Source: Bordetella genomosp. 8 (GTDB lineage: Bacteria; Pseudomonadota; Gammaproteobacteria; Burkholderiales; Burkholderiaceae_B). Taken from it: DNA of 64,000 nt. A program made the translations under genes and the position numbers. Positions within the stretch are counted from its first letter, which is position 1. Every line of letters starts with the position of its first letter. This document shows positions 35,244-43,798 of the stretch, piece by piece. The stretch is from contig NZ_CP021108.1 of the NCBI RefSeq assembly GCF_002119685.1, positions 1,736,001-1,800,000 of the forward strand. The letters run 5' to 3'. The notes under the pieces are model-generated. The model was given only the letters and a program-made list of their open reading frames with translations, searched no databases and was not told the origin of the DNA.

Positions 35244-36290
35244 TCAAGGGGCCTGCTTGCCGGCCCTCGGGACCTTGCCTGCCGTGGACCATCTGGGCGG
35301 CTGCAGCGGCTGGCTACCCGCCGCGGCGTCGCGTGACCGGCGTCCCCAGCCGGTGATGGTCCCATTCTGGTTGTACGCGGCGTAGATGAGATCGTAGTCG
35401 TACCCGAACAGGTCGCAGAACATCGAGCGCGACATCTTGCCCACGGTCACCCCTATCAGTTTCCCGGCAAGCGCGTGATCCTCCGTACTCAAGCCGGTCT
35501 GCCGATCCACAGGGGGCAGCCCGGCGTTTTCGCGATCGCGTGGCGTCATGATGTCGCCGGCGATCAGGGCGCGCCCCACCGGCGTCAGGCTGCCGCCGGG
35601 TTGCACCAGCGCGCGCACGACCCGCAGCGCCACGCCATACCGATCGGCGCAGCCGTTGATGCTGCAGCCGCCCGTCCGCAGGCGTTGGCTGATGTCCAGG
35701 ACGATCTCGCGGGTGATCTCGCTCCGGGGGCTTCGGCTCGGCAGCTTGGCCTTGCCGGCGGCGCGTTGGGGCGGCCTGGCTCCCGATATGTCGCAGGGCG
35801 GCGTGGCCCACGGGTCGCCCTGGCGCGCGACGTCGTCGGCGATCAGCAGCATGGACGGGCTGAGCGTGCCGAACAGGTCATCGATTCCATCGAAAGGGAG
35901 CGCTAGCGGAGAGCCCGGCGCGCTTGCGCAGGGGGGCGATGGCGCACGCGGCGGCACGGCGCGTTTGGCTGCACTGGCGTCGCAGCGCTGGATCGCGGCG
36001 GGTGTCGACGACCAGACGGGCGGCAGTCGATTCCAGCCGCTTGCCGCCGGATGACGCGCACGCGCGCGTGGCTGTGGCGCTGAGCCGGAACCGGCGCGAA
36101 ACGGGGCGCTGGCGGCCTCACCATAGGGCGCAGCTCGGCCGTGCGCGGGGCGGAACTGCCGGTGGGAAGAAGGCCGGGACGAAAGGGATTGAGGGTAGGA
36201 CTGAGGTTGGGATTGAAGGTGGGATTGAATATGGGATTGGAGCTGGGGCTGATAGCCCCCGTTGACGGAGTACATCGGGACGGACCTCAT
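35244..36290 (-). CDS. Unrecognised protein with QSxx tetrapeptide repeat
   Basis: I do not recognise this 348-residue protein. Residues about 15-38 are six four-residue units (QPQL, QSHI, QSHL, QSQP, QSYP, QSLS), followed by a low-complexity Arg/Ala/Pro/Ser region. The C-terminal 150 residues look folded: SEITREIVLDISQRLRTGG, a helix-turn-helix-like SINGCADRYGVALRVVRALV, and KMSRSMFCDLFGYDYDLIYA. No membrane segment or signal is seen. The start is uncertain: ATG 36290, or ATG 36275, which has GAGG upstream. The longer open frame reaches into efp and is not real. It has its own transcription unit below the efp terminator. Confidence 0.55.
   Translation of the reverse strand: MRSVPMYSVNGGYQPQLQSHIQSHLQSQPQSYPQSLSSRPSSHRQFRPAHGRAAPYGEAASAPFRAGSGSAPQPRARARHPAASGWNRLPPVWSSTPAAIQRCDASAAKRAVPPRAPSPPCASAPGSPLALPFDGIDDLFGTLSPSMLLIADDVARQGDPWATPPCDISGARPPQRAAGKAKLPSRSPRSEITREIVLDISQRLRTGGCSINGCADRYGVALRVVRALVQPGGSLTPVGRALIAGDIMTPRDRENAGLPPVDRQTGLSTEDHALAGKLIGVTVGKMSRSMFCDLFGYDYDLIYAAYNQNGTITGWGRRSRDAAAGSQPLQPPRWSTAGKVPRAGKQAP
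36181..36252 (-). repeat. Six tandem 12-bp repeats inside a coding region
   Basis: Six imperfect 12-base units around GGGATTGA (plus-strand reading) run through the N-terminal part of the unrecognised gene and encode its QSxx units. Because the unit is a multiple of three, gain or loss would keep the frame. Confidence 0.7.
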
Positions 36291-36372
36291 GCCAAGTGCG
36301 GACCCGACTGGGTAGTCGGCGCGCGCTCGCGGTTCCTGTCGATGCAGTCCCGGGCCAGCCGACCCCGCGTGT

Positions 36373-36403
36373 AAAAAAAGGCCCTCCGAAGAGGGCCTTT
36401 TTT
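36373..36403 (-). terminator. Intrinsic terminator of efp, probably bidirectional
   Basis: GGCCCTC, a CGAA loop and GAGGGCC form a seven-base perfect stem flanked by seven A and six T. On the minus strand it lies 18 bases after the efp stop. The symmetric A/T flanks would also stop transcription arriving from the left. Confidence 0.85.
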
Positions 36404-36421
36404 CGACGGCGCGTAAGAAGC

Positions 36422-36982
36422 TCAGCTGTTCACGCGGCTGCGGTATTCGCCGGTACGCGTGTCGATTTCGATCTTGTCGCCGATTTCGCAGAACAACGGC
36501 ACGTTGATGTCGAAGCCGGTGTTGATCTTGGCGGGCTTGAGCACCTTGCCCGACGTATCGCCACGCACGGCGGGTTCGGTGTAGGTGATTTCGCGCACGA
36601 CGTTGGTCGGCAGTTCCACCGAGATGGCGCGGCCGTCGTAGAACACGACTTCGACCGGCATGCCTTCTTCCAGGTAGTTGAGCGCGTCGCCCATGCTTTC
36701 GGCTTCGATCTCGTACTGGTTGTATTCCTCGTCCATGAACACGTACATCGGATCGCCGAAGTACGAGTAGGTGCATTCCTTGCGGTCCAGCACGACGACG
36801 TCGAATTTTTCATCGGCCTTGTAGACCGATTCGCTGCCGGCGGCGGTCAGCAGGTTCTTGAACTTGAGCTTGACCACGGCCGCGTTACGGCCCGACTTGT
36901 TGTATTCGGCCTTCTGGACCACGAGCGGATCCTTGCCGACCATGATCACGTTGCCGACTCGCAATTCCTGAGCGGTTTTCAT
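36422..36982 (-). CDS. efp: Translation elongation factor P, arginine type
   Basis: Relieves ribosome stalling at polyproline stretches. It has 186 residues in three beta-barrel domains, ending [20 protein letters not shown], the usual C-terminal signature (ids of the EF-P family, [10 protein letters not shown]). The tip of domain I reads NKSGRNAAV, with Arg32 where E. coli has a modified Lys34; in this class the arginine is rhamnosylated by EarP, whose gene lies just upstream on the same strand. Start at 36982 is the family N terminus ([12 protein letters not shown]). A terminator follows. Confidence 0.96.
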   Translation of the reverse strand: MKTAQELRVGNVIMVGKDPLVVQKAEYNKSGRNAAVVKLKFKNLLTAAGSESVYKADEKFDVVVLDRKECTYSYFGDPMYVFMDEEYNQYEIEAESMGDALNYLEEGMPVEVVFYDGRAISVELPTNVVREITYTEPAVRGDTSGKVLKPAKINTGFDINVPLFCEIGDKIEIDTRTGEYRSRVNS

Positions 36983-37184
36983 CGATTAAAAACTCCGGGA
37001 GATTTCTGGTTCTGCCCGGTCCGCCATGGTGCCGCGGGTTTCGGGTTCACTCCGCGCGCTGCGAAAAAGGAACCGGTAAATCGGCGGGCCATAGGGATAG
37101 GCTGGGGCAGGGCTGGCCTGCAAAACTCACTATTCTAGCATTTTTGCGGACAAGCGAGATGCGCGCATGCGGCGCGGTAGGTCC

Positions 37185-38372
37185 TCACCGCGCGCGCAAC
37201 TGCGCGCAAAAGCCGATCAGGCTCGTCGCCAGGTCCGGCAATCGCGACAAGTCCGCGTCCCAGGTCCGTGCCGCCGCCTGCCAGTCCGACCAAGCGGGGC
37301 CGGCGCTGGCCTCGCGCCACGCTTGCGCCATGGCCCGGGCGTCCGCGCCCGTGTTCCAGGCCCGAAAGAGCGCGCGCGCCTGCGGTGGCGGCCGGTAACG
37401 GTCCAGCCAGGCGTCCAGCTTGGCCAGATGGGCTTCGTCGGCCTGCGGGTAGATCTGCCAGACCAGCGGCCGGCCTGCCCAGCCGGCGCGCACCACGGAA
37501 TCCTCGCCGCGCACGAAGTTGAGATCGGCGCACCACAGCAAACGGTCGTAATCGTCCTGCGGCAGGAAGGGAATGCGGGCGATGTGCAGTCCGGGCGTCG
37601 CCGCGCCAACGGCGATCTCCAGCCGCGGCGCGACGCCCTCCGGCACCAGCAGCAGCGTAGGCCTGGAATCCGTTCGCAGGCCGTCGAGCAGCCCCGCCAG
37701 GGGTGCGTCGGGATAGCAGAACAAGGTGATCAGCCGCGTGCCTTGGTCCGCCGCGCGGGCCGCGCCGTCCGCTTCGGCCGATCCTGTGCCGCCGCCTGTC
37801 GGCGTGGCCAGCCGCGCGAGATGTTCCCCGGACAGGCCGAGCTCGCGCAGGAACGCCAGCCGAGCCCCGGGCTCGTGCATGAAGGCATCGCGTCGCGCCG
37901 CCAGGTCCGGCTCGCGCAGCAGACCGCCGGTGCCCGGCGTGAATCCCGGAAAGAAGAAGTACTTCATCAGTCCGTCGGGCTGCGGCGACGGCAGGCGGTG
38001 GTGCGATTCCACCCAGCTTTCGGCGCTCAGGTATTCCAGGTTGATCCAGATGGGCGGATGCCGCCGCATGGCGGCGCGGAAGCTGTCCGGAGGATCGCAG
38101 GCGAAGGCTTCGATGACGACGTCGCCCGGCGGCAGCGCCGGCGGCTGTGCGGACCACGCCACGACGTCGATGCCGCGCACCGTCTGCACATCCAGCAAGG
38201 GATCGCAGTGCGGCTCCATGCGGGCGAAGGCCGCCCGGTCGTCGATCCACAGGCGTACCCGCCATCCGCCGGCCTGGCGCAGCGCCCGCGCCAGGCGCCA
38301 GCAGACGCCGATGTCGCCGTAGTTGTCGATGCGCCGGCAGAAGATGTCGGCGCGGATTTCAGGTATCGGCAT
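37185..38372 (-). CDS. earP: EF-P arginine rhamnosyltransferase EarP
   Basis: Transfers L-rhamnose from dTDP-rhamnose to Arg32 of EF-P. The 395-residue protein starts ADIFCRRIDNYGDIGVCWRLAR, the EarP N-terminal signature with the catalytic Asp, and later shows ECLSAE-like NLEYLSAESWVESHHRLPSP, FFPGFTPGTGG, RIPFLPQDDYDRLLWCADLNFVRGEDSVVRA, and QIYPQADEAHLAKL. Both the substrate protein gene (efp, 202 bases downstream) and the arginine at its target loop are present, which supports the call. It follows DUF2863 by 36 bases and may be co-transcribed with it. The pathway needs dTDP-rhamnose genes outside the window. Confidence 0.94.
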   Translation of the reverse strand: MPIPEIRADIFCRRIDNYGDIGVCWRLARALRQAGGWRVRLWIDDRAAFARMEPHCDPLLDVQTVRGIDVVAWSAQPPALPPGDVVIEAFACDPPDSFRAAMRRHPPIWINLEYLSAESWVESHHRLPSPQPDGLMKYFFFPGFTPGTGGLLREPDLAARRDAFMHEPGARLAFLRELGLSGEHLARLATPTGGGTGSAEADGAARAADQGTRLITLFCYPDAPLAGLLDGLRTDSRPTLLLVPEGVAPRLEIAVGAATPGLHIARIPFLPQDDYDRLLWCADLNFVRGEDSVVRAGWAGRPLVWQIYPQADEAHLAKLDAWLDRYRPPPQARALFRAWNTGADARAMAQAWREASAGPAWSDWQAAARTWDADLSRLPDLATSLIGFCAQLRAR

Positions 38373-38408
38373 GCGGGAACAGGCGTGCCGGCCGTGGATG
38401 CCGATCGG

Positions 38409-39611
38409 TCAGTGGAAGCGGGCCGGCGCCGATTCGGCATCTTCCGGCAGTTCGGCGTGGACCATCTCGCCCAGCGGGTTGGGGAAATAGGGCGTGCCGC
38501 AGTCCTCGCAATATTCGGCCGGCAAGACGCCGGGAATGCGGCGCACCTCGTTCACGCCGAGTTCCTTGAGCAGGGCGGCGATTTCCTCTACGGGGTCGGC
38601 GCGTTCGTCCTCGCCGCCGGCTTCGTCCTCGCGGCCATAGAGCGGCCAGACACAGCCGTAGATGACGTCATTGCTGCTGCGGGCCGTGAAGCCGACCCGG
38701 TATTCGTCGATGCGGCCTTCGCCGCATCCCGCCACCACCGCGCGCAGCTTGGCGGGTTCCAGGTTGACCGAGCCTTCCAGCCACGTCACCGCCGCGCGCA
38801 AGGCCAGCGGCCGTACCCGGCGGTCGGCTTCGCGGTTGCTGACGTAGTAGGCATCCGGCAGCAGGCATTCGAAGCTGCAGCCCGGCAGCAGTGAGGCCAG
38901 CGTGGGCTGCGCCTGCTCCACCCACCGGGCCAGGCAGGCTTCGCGCGTGGCGCCGGCATCGCCGGGACTTTCCTGCCAGCGGAAGATGGCCGCGCCGCGC
39001 GGCACCGCGACGGCGCCCACCAGGTAGCGCGTATCGGCCAGCATATTGGCCGTTTCCGATTCTTCGGCGATGGCCGGTTTCATGGTTTCGGCGCCCAGCG
39101 CCTGCGAACCCAGGCGCTGCAGCCAGTGCCAGGTTTCCGAGAAGGTGCGCGGCATCTGGTCGATGCTGACCAGATGGGGCATCAGCGCCAGGCGGGCGCC
39201 CTGGGCCAGCACGTGGCCGTGCAACTGCGCCGTCAGCGCCTGCAATGCGCTGGGCGTCACGGGCCCGGTGGGGATGGTGTAGCGCGTCCAGGCCACCATG
39301 GGGGCCACGATCAGCAGCACGTCGTAGCTGACGCCGTTCTTTTCGATCACGGTGGATTCGGTGAAGGTCTCCGCCTGTTCGATCAACACTTCGTAGGCAC
39401 CCGGTTGCGTCTGGGACAGATGGTCCAGCGCGGATTCCAGCGGGGCGTCGTTGCCGGCGCGCAGCAGCTTGGGAATCGACGCGCGCAGCTGCTCTTCCCA
39501 GAAGATGTCTTCCACGCGGCTGCCCGAACTGTTCAATGCCAGCGCCAGCGTGGCAAGCCGGGAGGCATCGCGGGTCAGGCGAGAGGAGGTATGGCTGCGA
39601 GAGCGAGGCAT
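38409..39611 (-). CDS. DUF2863 family protein
   Basis: A 400-residue soluble protein of the DUF2863 family, known mainly from Burkholderiales and of unknown function. Recognisable stretches are DIFWEEQLRASIPKLLRAGND, EVLIEQAETFTESTVIEKNG, MPRTFSETWHWLQRLG and, at the C terminus, a metal-site-like EYCEDCGTPYFPNPLGEMVH with paired cysteines. I chose the ATG at 39611 (MPRSRSHTSSRLT); the frame is open to 39677 without family-like sequence. It heads the leftward group with earP and efp. Confidence 0.85.
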   Translation of the reverse strand: MPRSRSHTSSRLTRDASRLATLALALNSSGSRVEDIFWEEQLRASIPKLLRAGNDAPLESALDHLSQTQPGAYEVLIEQAETFTESTVIEKNGVSYDVLLIVAPMVAWTRYTIPTGPVTPSALQALTAQLHGHVLAQGARLALMPHLVSIDQMPRTFSETWHWLQRLGSQALGAETMKPAIAEESETANMLADTRYLVGAVAVPRGAAIFRWQESPGDAGATREACLARWVEQAQPTLASLLPGCSFECLLPDAYYVSNREADRRVRPLALRAAVTWLEGSVNLEPAKLRAVVAGCGEGRIDEYRVGFTARSSNDVIYGCVWPLYGREDEAGGEDERADPVEEIAALLKELGVNEVRRIPGVLPAEYCEDCGTPYFPNPLGEMVHAELPEDAESAPARFH

Positions 39612-39796
39612 GACGAAGGATGGGGCGAAAGGAGAACCATATAGTGTACTGCGCCAGGGGCCGTCCCCCTGCGGCATCCATCGGCCGACGGGCGTATGCG
39701 CGAGCTGCTGTCAATTTGCTGACATGTTGTCGTACCTCGGGCCGGGTGCCTGCCTGATTGACGGGTCCGTTGAACCTGGGCAGAATCAGGTTTGAC

Positions 39797-39814
39797 TTAT
39801 ATGATGTCCTATAA
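39797..39814. promoter_or_regulatory. TTATA/TATAA inverted repeat before the Bug gene
   Basis: TTATA, eight bases and TATAA lie 36 bases before the start of the tricarboxylate-type binding protein, in an otherwise GC-rich gap. It resembles the larger inverted repeat upstream of aconitase at 43644-43673 (both contain CTTATAT and ATGTC). Confidence 0.4.
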
Positions 39815-39849
39815 CATTCCAATAAACCAAGATCGAGGAGACAAGGTCC

Positions 39850-40827
39850 ATGGCCCTATCCCGCCGCTCGTTCATGGCCGCTGCCGGCGCGGCCGCCCTC
39901 TATGGCGCCTCGCCCATGGCGCGGGCGCAGCAGAACTGGCCCGAGCGCAATGTGCGCCTGCTGGTGCCGTATCCCGCCGGCGGTTCGTCGGACATCATCG
40001 CGCGGGCCGTCAGCCAGCCGCTGTCCGAAAGCCTCAAGCAGACCGTCATCGTGGACAACCGGCCGGGCGCCAATGGCAACCTGGGCGCCGCCATCGTTGC
40101 CCAGTCCGGCGAAGACCGCCACACGTTGCTGCTGTGCGACGTCGGCGCGCTGATGATCAGCCCGTCGGTCTATACCAAGCTGAACTTCGACCCCAACAAG
40201 GATCTGCGCGGGGTCAGCATGCTGGCCTATTCGCCGCACATCCTGGCGGTGCATCCGTCGGTGCCGGTGAACACGCTGGCCGAACTGGTGGCCTTGTCGA
40301 AGAAGGAACGGCTGAATTTCGCCGTGACGGCCATGGGCAGCGCGCCGCACGTCGCCGGCGTGGCGGTGGAGCAGGCCACCCAGGCGCAATGGCAGTACGT
40401 GCCTTACAAGGGCGGTTCGCAAGCCATTACCGATACCATCGGCGGCCAGACGCAGATCATCATGAACGGCATGCTGGCCACGCTGCCGCATATCCAGAGC
40501 GGCAAGCTGAAGGCGATCGCGGTGTCCAGCCGCAATCGCATGCCGCAGGTGCCCAATGTGCCGACCATCGCGGAATCGGGCGTCGCGGGCTTCGAGTCCG
40601 GAACATGGCAGGGCCTGATGGCGCCGGCGTCCATGCCGCCGGAGGTCGCGGCGCGGCTCAGCAAGGACCTGGCGCGCATCATGAACATTCCCGACCTGAA
40701 GGCCAAGCTGGCGGAGCAGGGCGCGGACGTCGTGACCATGACGCCCGCCGATATGGACAAGTGGCTGCTGGCCGAGCGCCAGCGCTGGGCCGCGGTGGTG
40801 CGGAAGGCGGATATCCGGCTGGATTGA
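39850..40827 (+). CDS. Bug/TctC family tricarboxylate transporter substrate-binding protein
   Basis: Periplasmic receptor (325 residues) of the tripartite tricarboxylate transporter type, a family greatly expanded in Bordetella relatives. The twin-arginine signal SRRSFMAAAGAAALYGASP ends at ARAQ. The domain begins with RNVRLLVPYPAGGSSDIIARAV, the Bug signature, and continues with VVDNRPGANGNLG and VPTIAESGVAGFE. The ligand could be citrate or another carboxylate. No TctA/TctB membrane genes are adjacent. The gene converges on aconitase with 18 bases between the stops, and GATCGAGGAG gives its ribosome site. Confidence 0.9.
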   Translation: MALSRRSFMAAAGAAALYGASPMARAQQNWPERNVRLLVPYPAGGSSDIIARAVSQPLSESLKQTVIVDNRPGANGNLGAAIVAQSGEDRHTLLLCDVGALMISPSVYTKLNFDPNKDLRGVSMLAYSPHILAVHPSVPVNTLAELVALSKKERLNFAVTAMGSAPHVAGVAVEQATQAQWQYVPYKGGSQAITDTIGGQTQIIMNGMLATLPHIQSGKLKAIAVSSRNRMPQVPNVPTIAESGVAGFESGTWQGLMAPASMPPEVAARLSKDLARIMNIPDLKAKLAEQGADVVTMTPADMDKWLLAERQRWAAVVRKADIRLD

Positions 40828-40845
40828 CCGCCTTGCTGGCGTCGA

Positions 40846-43551
40846 TCAGGCGGCGAGCAACTGGCGCAGCACGAAGGGCAGGATGCCACCGTGCTGGTAG
40901 TAGTCCACCTCGATCGGCGTGTCGATACGCAGCAGCACCTGCACCTTTTGCGACGAGCCATCCTTGCGATGGATCGTCAGCGTCACGTCCTGCTGCGGCT
41001 TGATGCCGTTTTCCAGGCCCGAAACGTCGAAGGTTTCCTCGCCGGTGATATTCAGCGTCTGCACGCTGTCGTCACCCTTGAACTGCAGCGGCAGCACACC
41101 CATGCCAACCAGGTTGCTGCGGTGGATGCGCTCGAAGCTGCGCGCCACGACGGCCTTGACGCCCAGCAGCTGCGTGCCCTTGGCCGCCCAGTCACGCGAC
41201 GAACCGGTGCCGTATTCCTCGCCGCCGAACACCACCGTCGGCACGCCGGCGTCGATGTATTTCATCGCCGCGTCGTAGATGGGCAGCTGTTCGCCCGAAG
41301 GCTGGTACAGCGTTTCGCCGCCTTCGAAGCGGCTGCCGTCCTCGCGCGGCGGGATCATCAGGTTCTTGATCCGCACGTTGGCGAAGGTGCCGCGCATCAT
41401 GATTTCATGATTGCCGCGGCGTGAGCCGTAGCTGTTGAAGTCGGCCTTCATGACGCCGTGCTCCTTCAGCCACTTGCCCGCGGGCGAAGATTCCTTGATC
41501 GAGCCGGCCGGCGAGATATGGTCGGTGGTGACCGAGTCGCCGAAGATGCCCAGCGCGCGGGCGCCTTGCACCGTAGGCATGGCCGCCGGCTCCATGCCGA
41601 AATCCTTGAAGAAGGGCGGTTCGGCGATGTACGTCGACGTCGGCCAGTTGTAGACCTCGCCCGACACGCCCTTGATGTGCTCCCACAGCTTGCCGGGATT
41701 GGTGCGGACGTCGCTGTAGTTCTCGCGGTACACCTCGGAGTCCAGGGCGAACTTCAACAGGTCCTGCACTTCCTCTGTGGACGGCCAGATGTCGCCCAGC
41801 CAGACGTCGCCGTTCTTGCCCTTGCCGACCGGCTCGGTCATCAGGTCGCGCAGCATCGTGCCGGCCAGCGCGTACGCGACGACCAGCGGCGGCGACGCCA
41901 GGAAGTTGGCCTTGATGTTCGGGTGGATGCGCGCTTCGAAGTTGCGGTTGCCCGACAGCACCGCGGCACACACCAGGTCGTTGTCGTTGATGGCTTCGTT
42001 CAGGTCGGCGGCCAGGTCGCCGGCGTTGCCGATGCAGGTGGTGCAGCCGTAGGCGGCTACGTCGAAGCCCAGCTTTTCCAGATAGGGCAGCAGGCCCGTC
42101 TTGGTGAGGTATTCGGTGACCACGCGCGAGCCGGGCGCCAGCGAGGTCTTGATCTTGGGCGAGACCTTCAGGCCGGCTTCGACGGCCTTCTTGGCCAGCA
42201 GGCCGGCCGCCAGCATGACGCTGGGATTGGACGTGTTGGTGCAGGACGTGATGGCCGCGATCAGGATGTCGCCATTCTTGACCTTGGTGCCGGCGCTGGT
42301 GGTGAATTCCTGCCGCAGCTTTTCGGCGGGCTGGTTGAAGCCATTTTCGGCGACCGGCGCGGAGAACAGCGTGGTGAAGGTGTTCTTCACGCTGCCGATC
42401 TCGATGCGGTCCTGCGGGCGCTTGGGGCCGGCCAGGGAAGGCGCCACCGTGCCCAGGTCCAGGGTCAGCAGCTTGGTGAACTGGATATCCTTGGCCTTGG
42501 GTACGCCGAACATCTTCTGGGCCTTGAAATAGGCCTCGAAGGCGGCGATTTCCTGTTCGGTGCGGCCGGTGCCCTTGAAGTAGTCGATCGTGCGCTCGTC
42601 CACCGGGAAGAAGCCCATGGTGGCGCCGTATTCCGGCGCCATGTTGCCGATGGTGGCCCGGTCGGTCACGGACAGGCTGGCGGTGCCTTCGCCGCAGAAC
42701 TCGACGAACTTGCCGACGACCTTTTCACGGCGCAGCATTTCGGTGATGGTCAGCACCAGGTCGGTGGCGGTGACGCCGCCGCGCAGCTGGCCTTTCAGTT
42801 CGACGCCGACCACGTCAGGCGTCAGGAAGTAGACCGGCTGGCCCAGCATGCCGGCTTCCGCCTCGATGCCGCCCACGCCCCAGCCGACCACGCCGATTCC
42901 ATTGATCATGGTGGTGTGGCTGTCGGTGCCCACCAGGGAATCGGGGTAGTAGACGTTGTTGGCCTTGTCCAGGTGCACGCCACGGGCCAGGTATTCCAGG
43001 TTGACCTGGTGCACGATGCCGAAGCCCGGCGGTACGACGCGGAAGGTGTCGAAGGCTTCCATGCCCCACTTCATGAACTGGTAGCGCTCCTGGTTGCGCT
43101 TGAATTCCAGCTTCATGTTCAGGTCCAGGGCCTGCTTGGTGCCGAAGTAATCGATCATCACGGAGTGATCGACCACCAGGTCCACCGGCACCAGCGGCTC
43201 GATGCGCTTGGGATCCGCGCCCATGGCCTGCGCCACCGAGCGCATGGCGCCGATGTCGGCCAGTAGCGGCACGCCGGTGAAGTCCTGCAGCACCACGCGC
43301 GCCACCACGAAGGGGATTTCCTCTTCGCGCCTGGCATTGGGCTGCCAGCCGGCCAATTGCTTGATGTGCTCTTCGGTCACCTTCTGGCCGTCACAATTGC
43401 GCAGGACCGATTCCAGCACGACGCGCAGCGACACGGGCAATCGTTGCACGTCCACGCCCAGCGCCTTGCCCAGCGCCGGCAGCGAGTAGTACTGACAGGT
43501 CTGGCTGCCGATCTTGAATGTCTTCAGTGTGTCGAACGCGTTGTGCGGCAT
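40846..43551 (-). CDS. acnA: Aconitate hydratase A
   Basis: Isomerises citrate and isocitrate in the TCA cycle with a 4Fe-4S cluster (901 residues, near E. coli AcnA at 891). The cluster cysteines are in [15 protein letters not shown] and [13 protein letters not shown]. Substrate-site features include VLPGSR-like [39 protein letters not shown] and [13 protein letters not shown]. The ATG at 43551 opens [15 protein letters not shown], the family N terminus, after GGAG. A 10-base perfect inverted repeat lies 93 bases upstream. Confidence 0.95.
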   Translation of the reverse strand: MPHNAFDTLKTFKIGSQTCQYYSLPALGKALGVDVQRLPVSLRVVLESVLRNCDGQKVTEEHIKQLAGWQPNARREEEIPFVVARVVLQDFTGVPLLADIGAMRSVAQAMGADPKRIEPLVPVDLVVDHSVMIDYFGTKQALDLNMKLEFKRNQERYQFMKWGMEAFDTFRVVPPGFGIVHQVNLEYLARGVHLDKANNVYYPDSLVGTDSHTTMINGIGVVGWGVGGIEAEAGMLGQPVYFLTPDVVGVELKGQLRGGVTATDLVLTITEMLRREKVVGKFVEFCGEGTASLSVTDRATIGNMAPEYGATMGFFPVDERTIDYFKGTGRTEQEIAAFEAYFKAQKMFGVPKAKDIQFTKLLTLDLGTVAPSLAGPKRPQDRIEIGSVKNTFTTLFSAPVAENGFNQPAEKLRQEFTTSAGTKVKNGDILIAAITSCTNTSNPSVMLAAGLLAKKAVEAGLKVSPKIKTSLAPGSRVVTEYLTKTGLLPYLEKLGFDVAAYGCTTCIGNAGDLAADLNEAINDNDLVCAAVLSGNRNFEARIHPNIKANFLASPPLVVAYALAGTMLRDLMTEPVGKGKNGDVWLGDIWPSTEEVQDLLKFALDSEVYRENYSDVRTNPGKLWEHIKGVSGEVYNWPTSTYIAEPPFFKDFGMEPAAMPTVQGARALGIFGDSVTTDHISPAGSIKESSPAGKWLKEHGVMKADFNSYGSRRGNHEIMMRGTFANVRIKNLMIPPREDGSRFEGGETLYQPSGEQLPIYDAAMKYIDAGVPTVVFGGEEYGTGSSRDWAAKGTQLLGVKAVVARSFERIHRSNLVGMGVLPLQFKGDDSVQTLNITGEETFDVSGLENGIKPQQDVTLTIHRKDGSSQKVQVLLRIDTPIEVDYYQHGGILPFVLRQLLAA

Positions 43552-43643
43552 GATGAACTCCAATGTAGGTGACCGCGAAAAAGCAGCCATTTTCATGCGA
43601 TTTCCCGTGCTTGTCATGTGCGCCGCAAGCCGGGAGTATTCTT

Positions 43644-43673
43644 GGTCTTATATCTTATGTCTTATATAAGACC
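43644..43673. promoter_or_regulatory. Perfect 10-bp inverted repeat upstream of acnA
   Basis: GGTCTTATAT (43644-43653), ten bases, and ATATAAGACC (43664-43673) form a perfect inverted repeat in the acnA promoter region; the spacer CTTATGTCTT repeats part of the arms. The form suits a GntR-family or similar dimeric regulator of TCA genes, but the protein is not identified. Confidence 0.6.
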
Positions 43674-43798
43674 TTGCCAACCTGAAAAAGTTCGGGCCGC
43701 TTTGCAAGGGGCGTGCCGCGTTCTGTTCCAGACCGCCCGATAGCATAGCCAAAACCCGTGGCAAAACACATGGCAAAGCGTGAAATAAGGTCGGGCGG

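Noticed and set aside
36181..36252. CRISPR array
   Set aside because: Units are 12 bases with no spacers, lie inside a reading frame and encode a regular tetrapeptide; no cas genes are present.
36291..36776. Upstream extension of the unrecognised QSxx gene
   Set aside because: The open frame runs through the efp terminator and out-of-frame through efp, so the true start must be at or below 36290.
41458..43266. A 602-codon plus-strand frame
   Set aside because: Antisense of aconitase; no family features.
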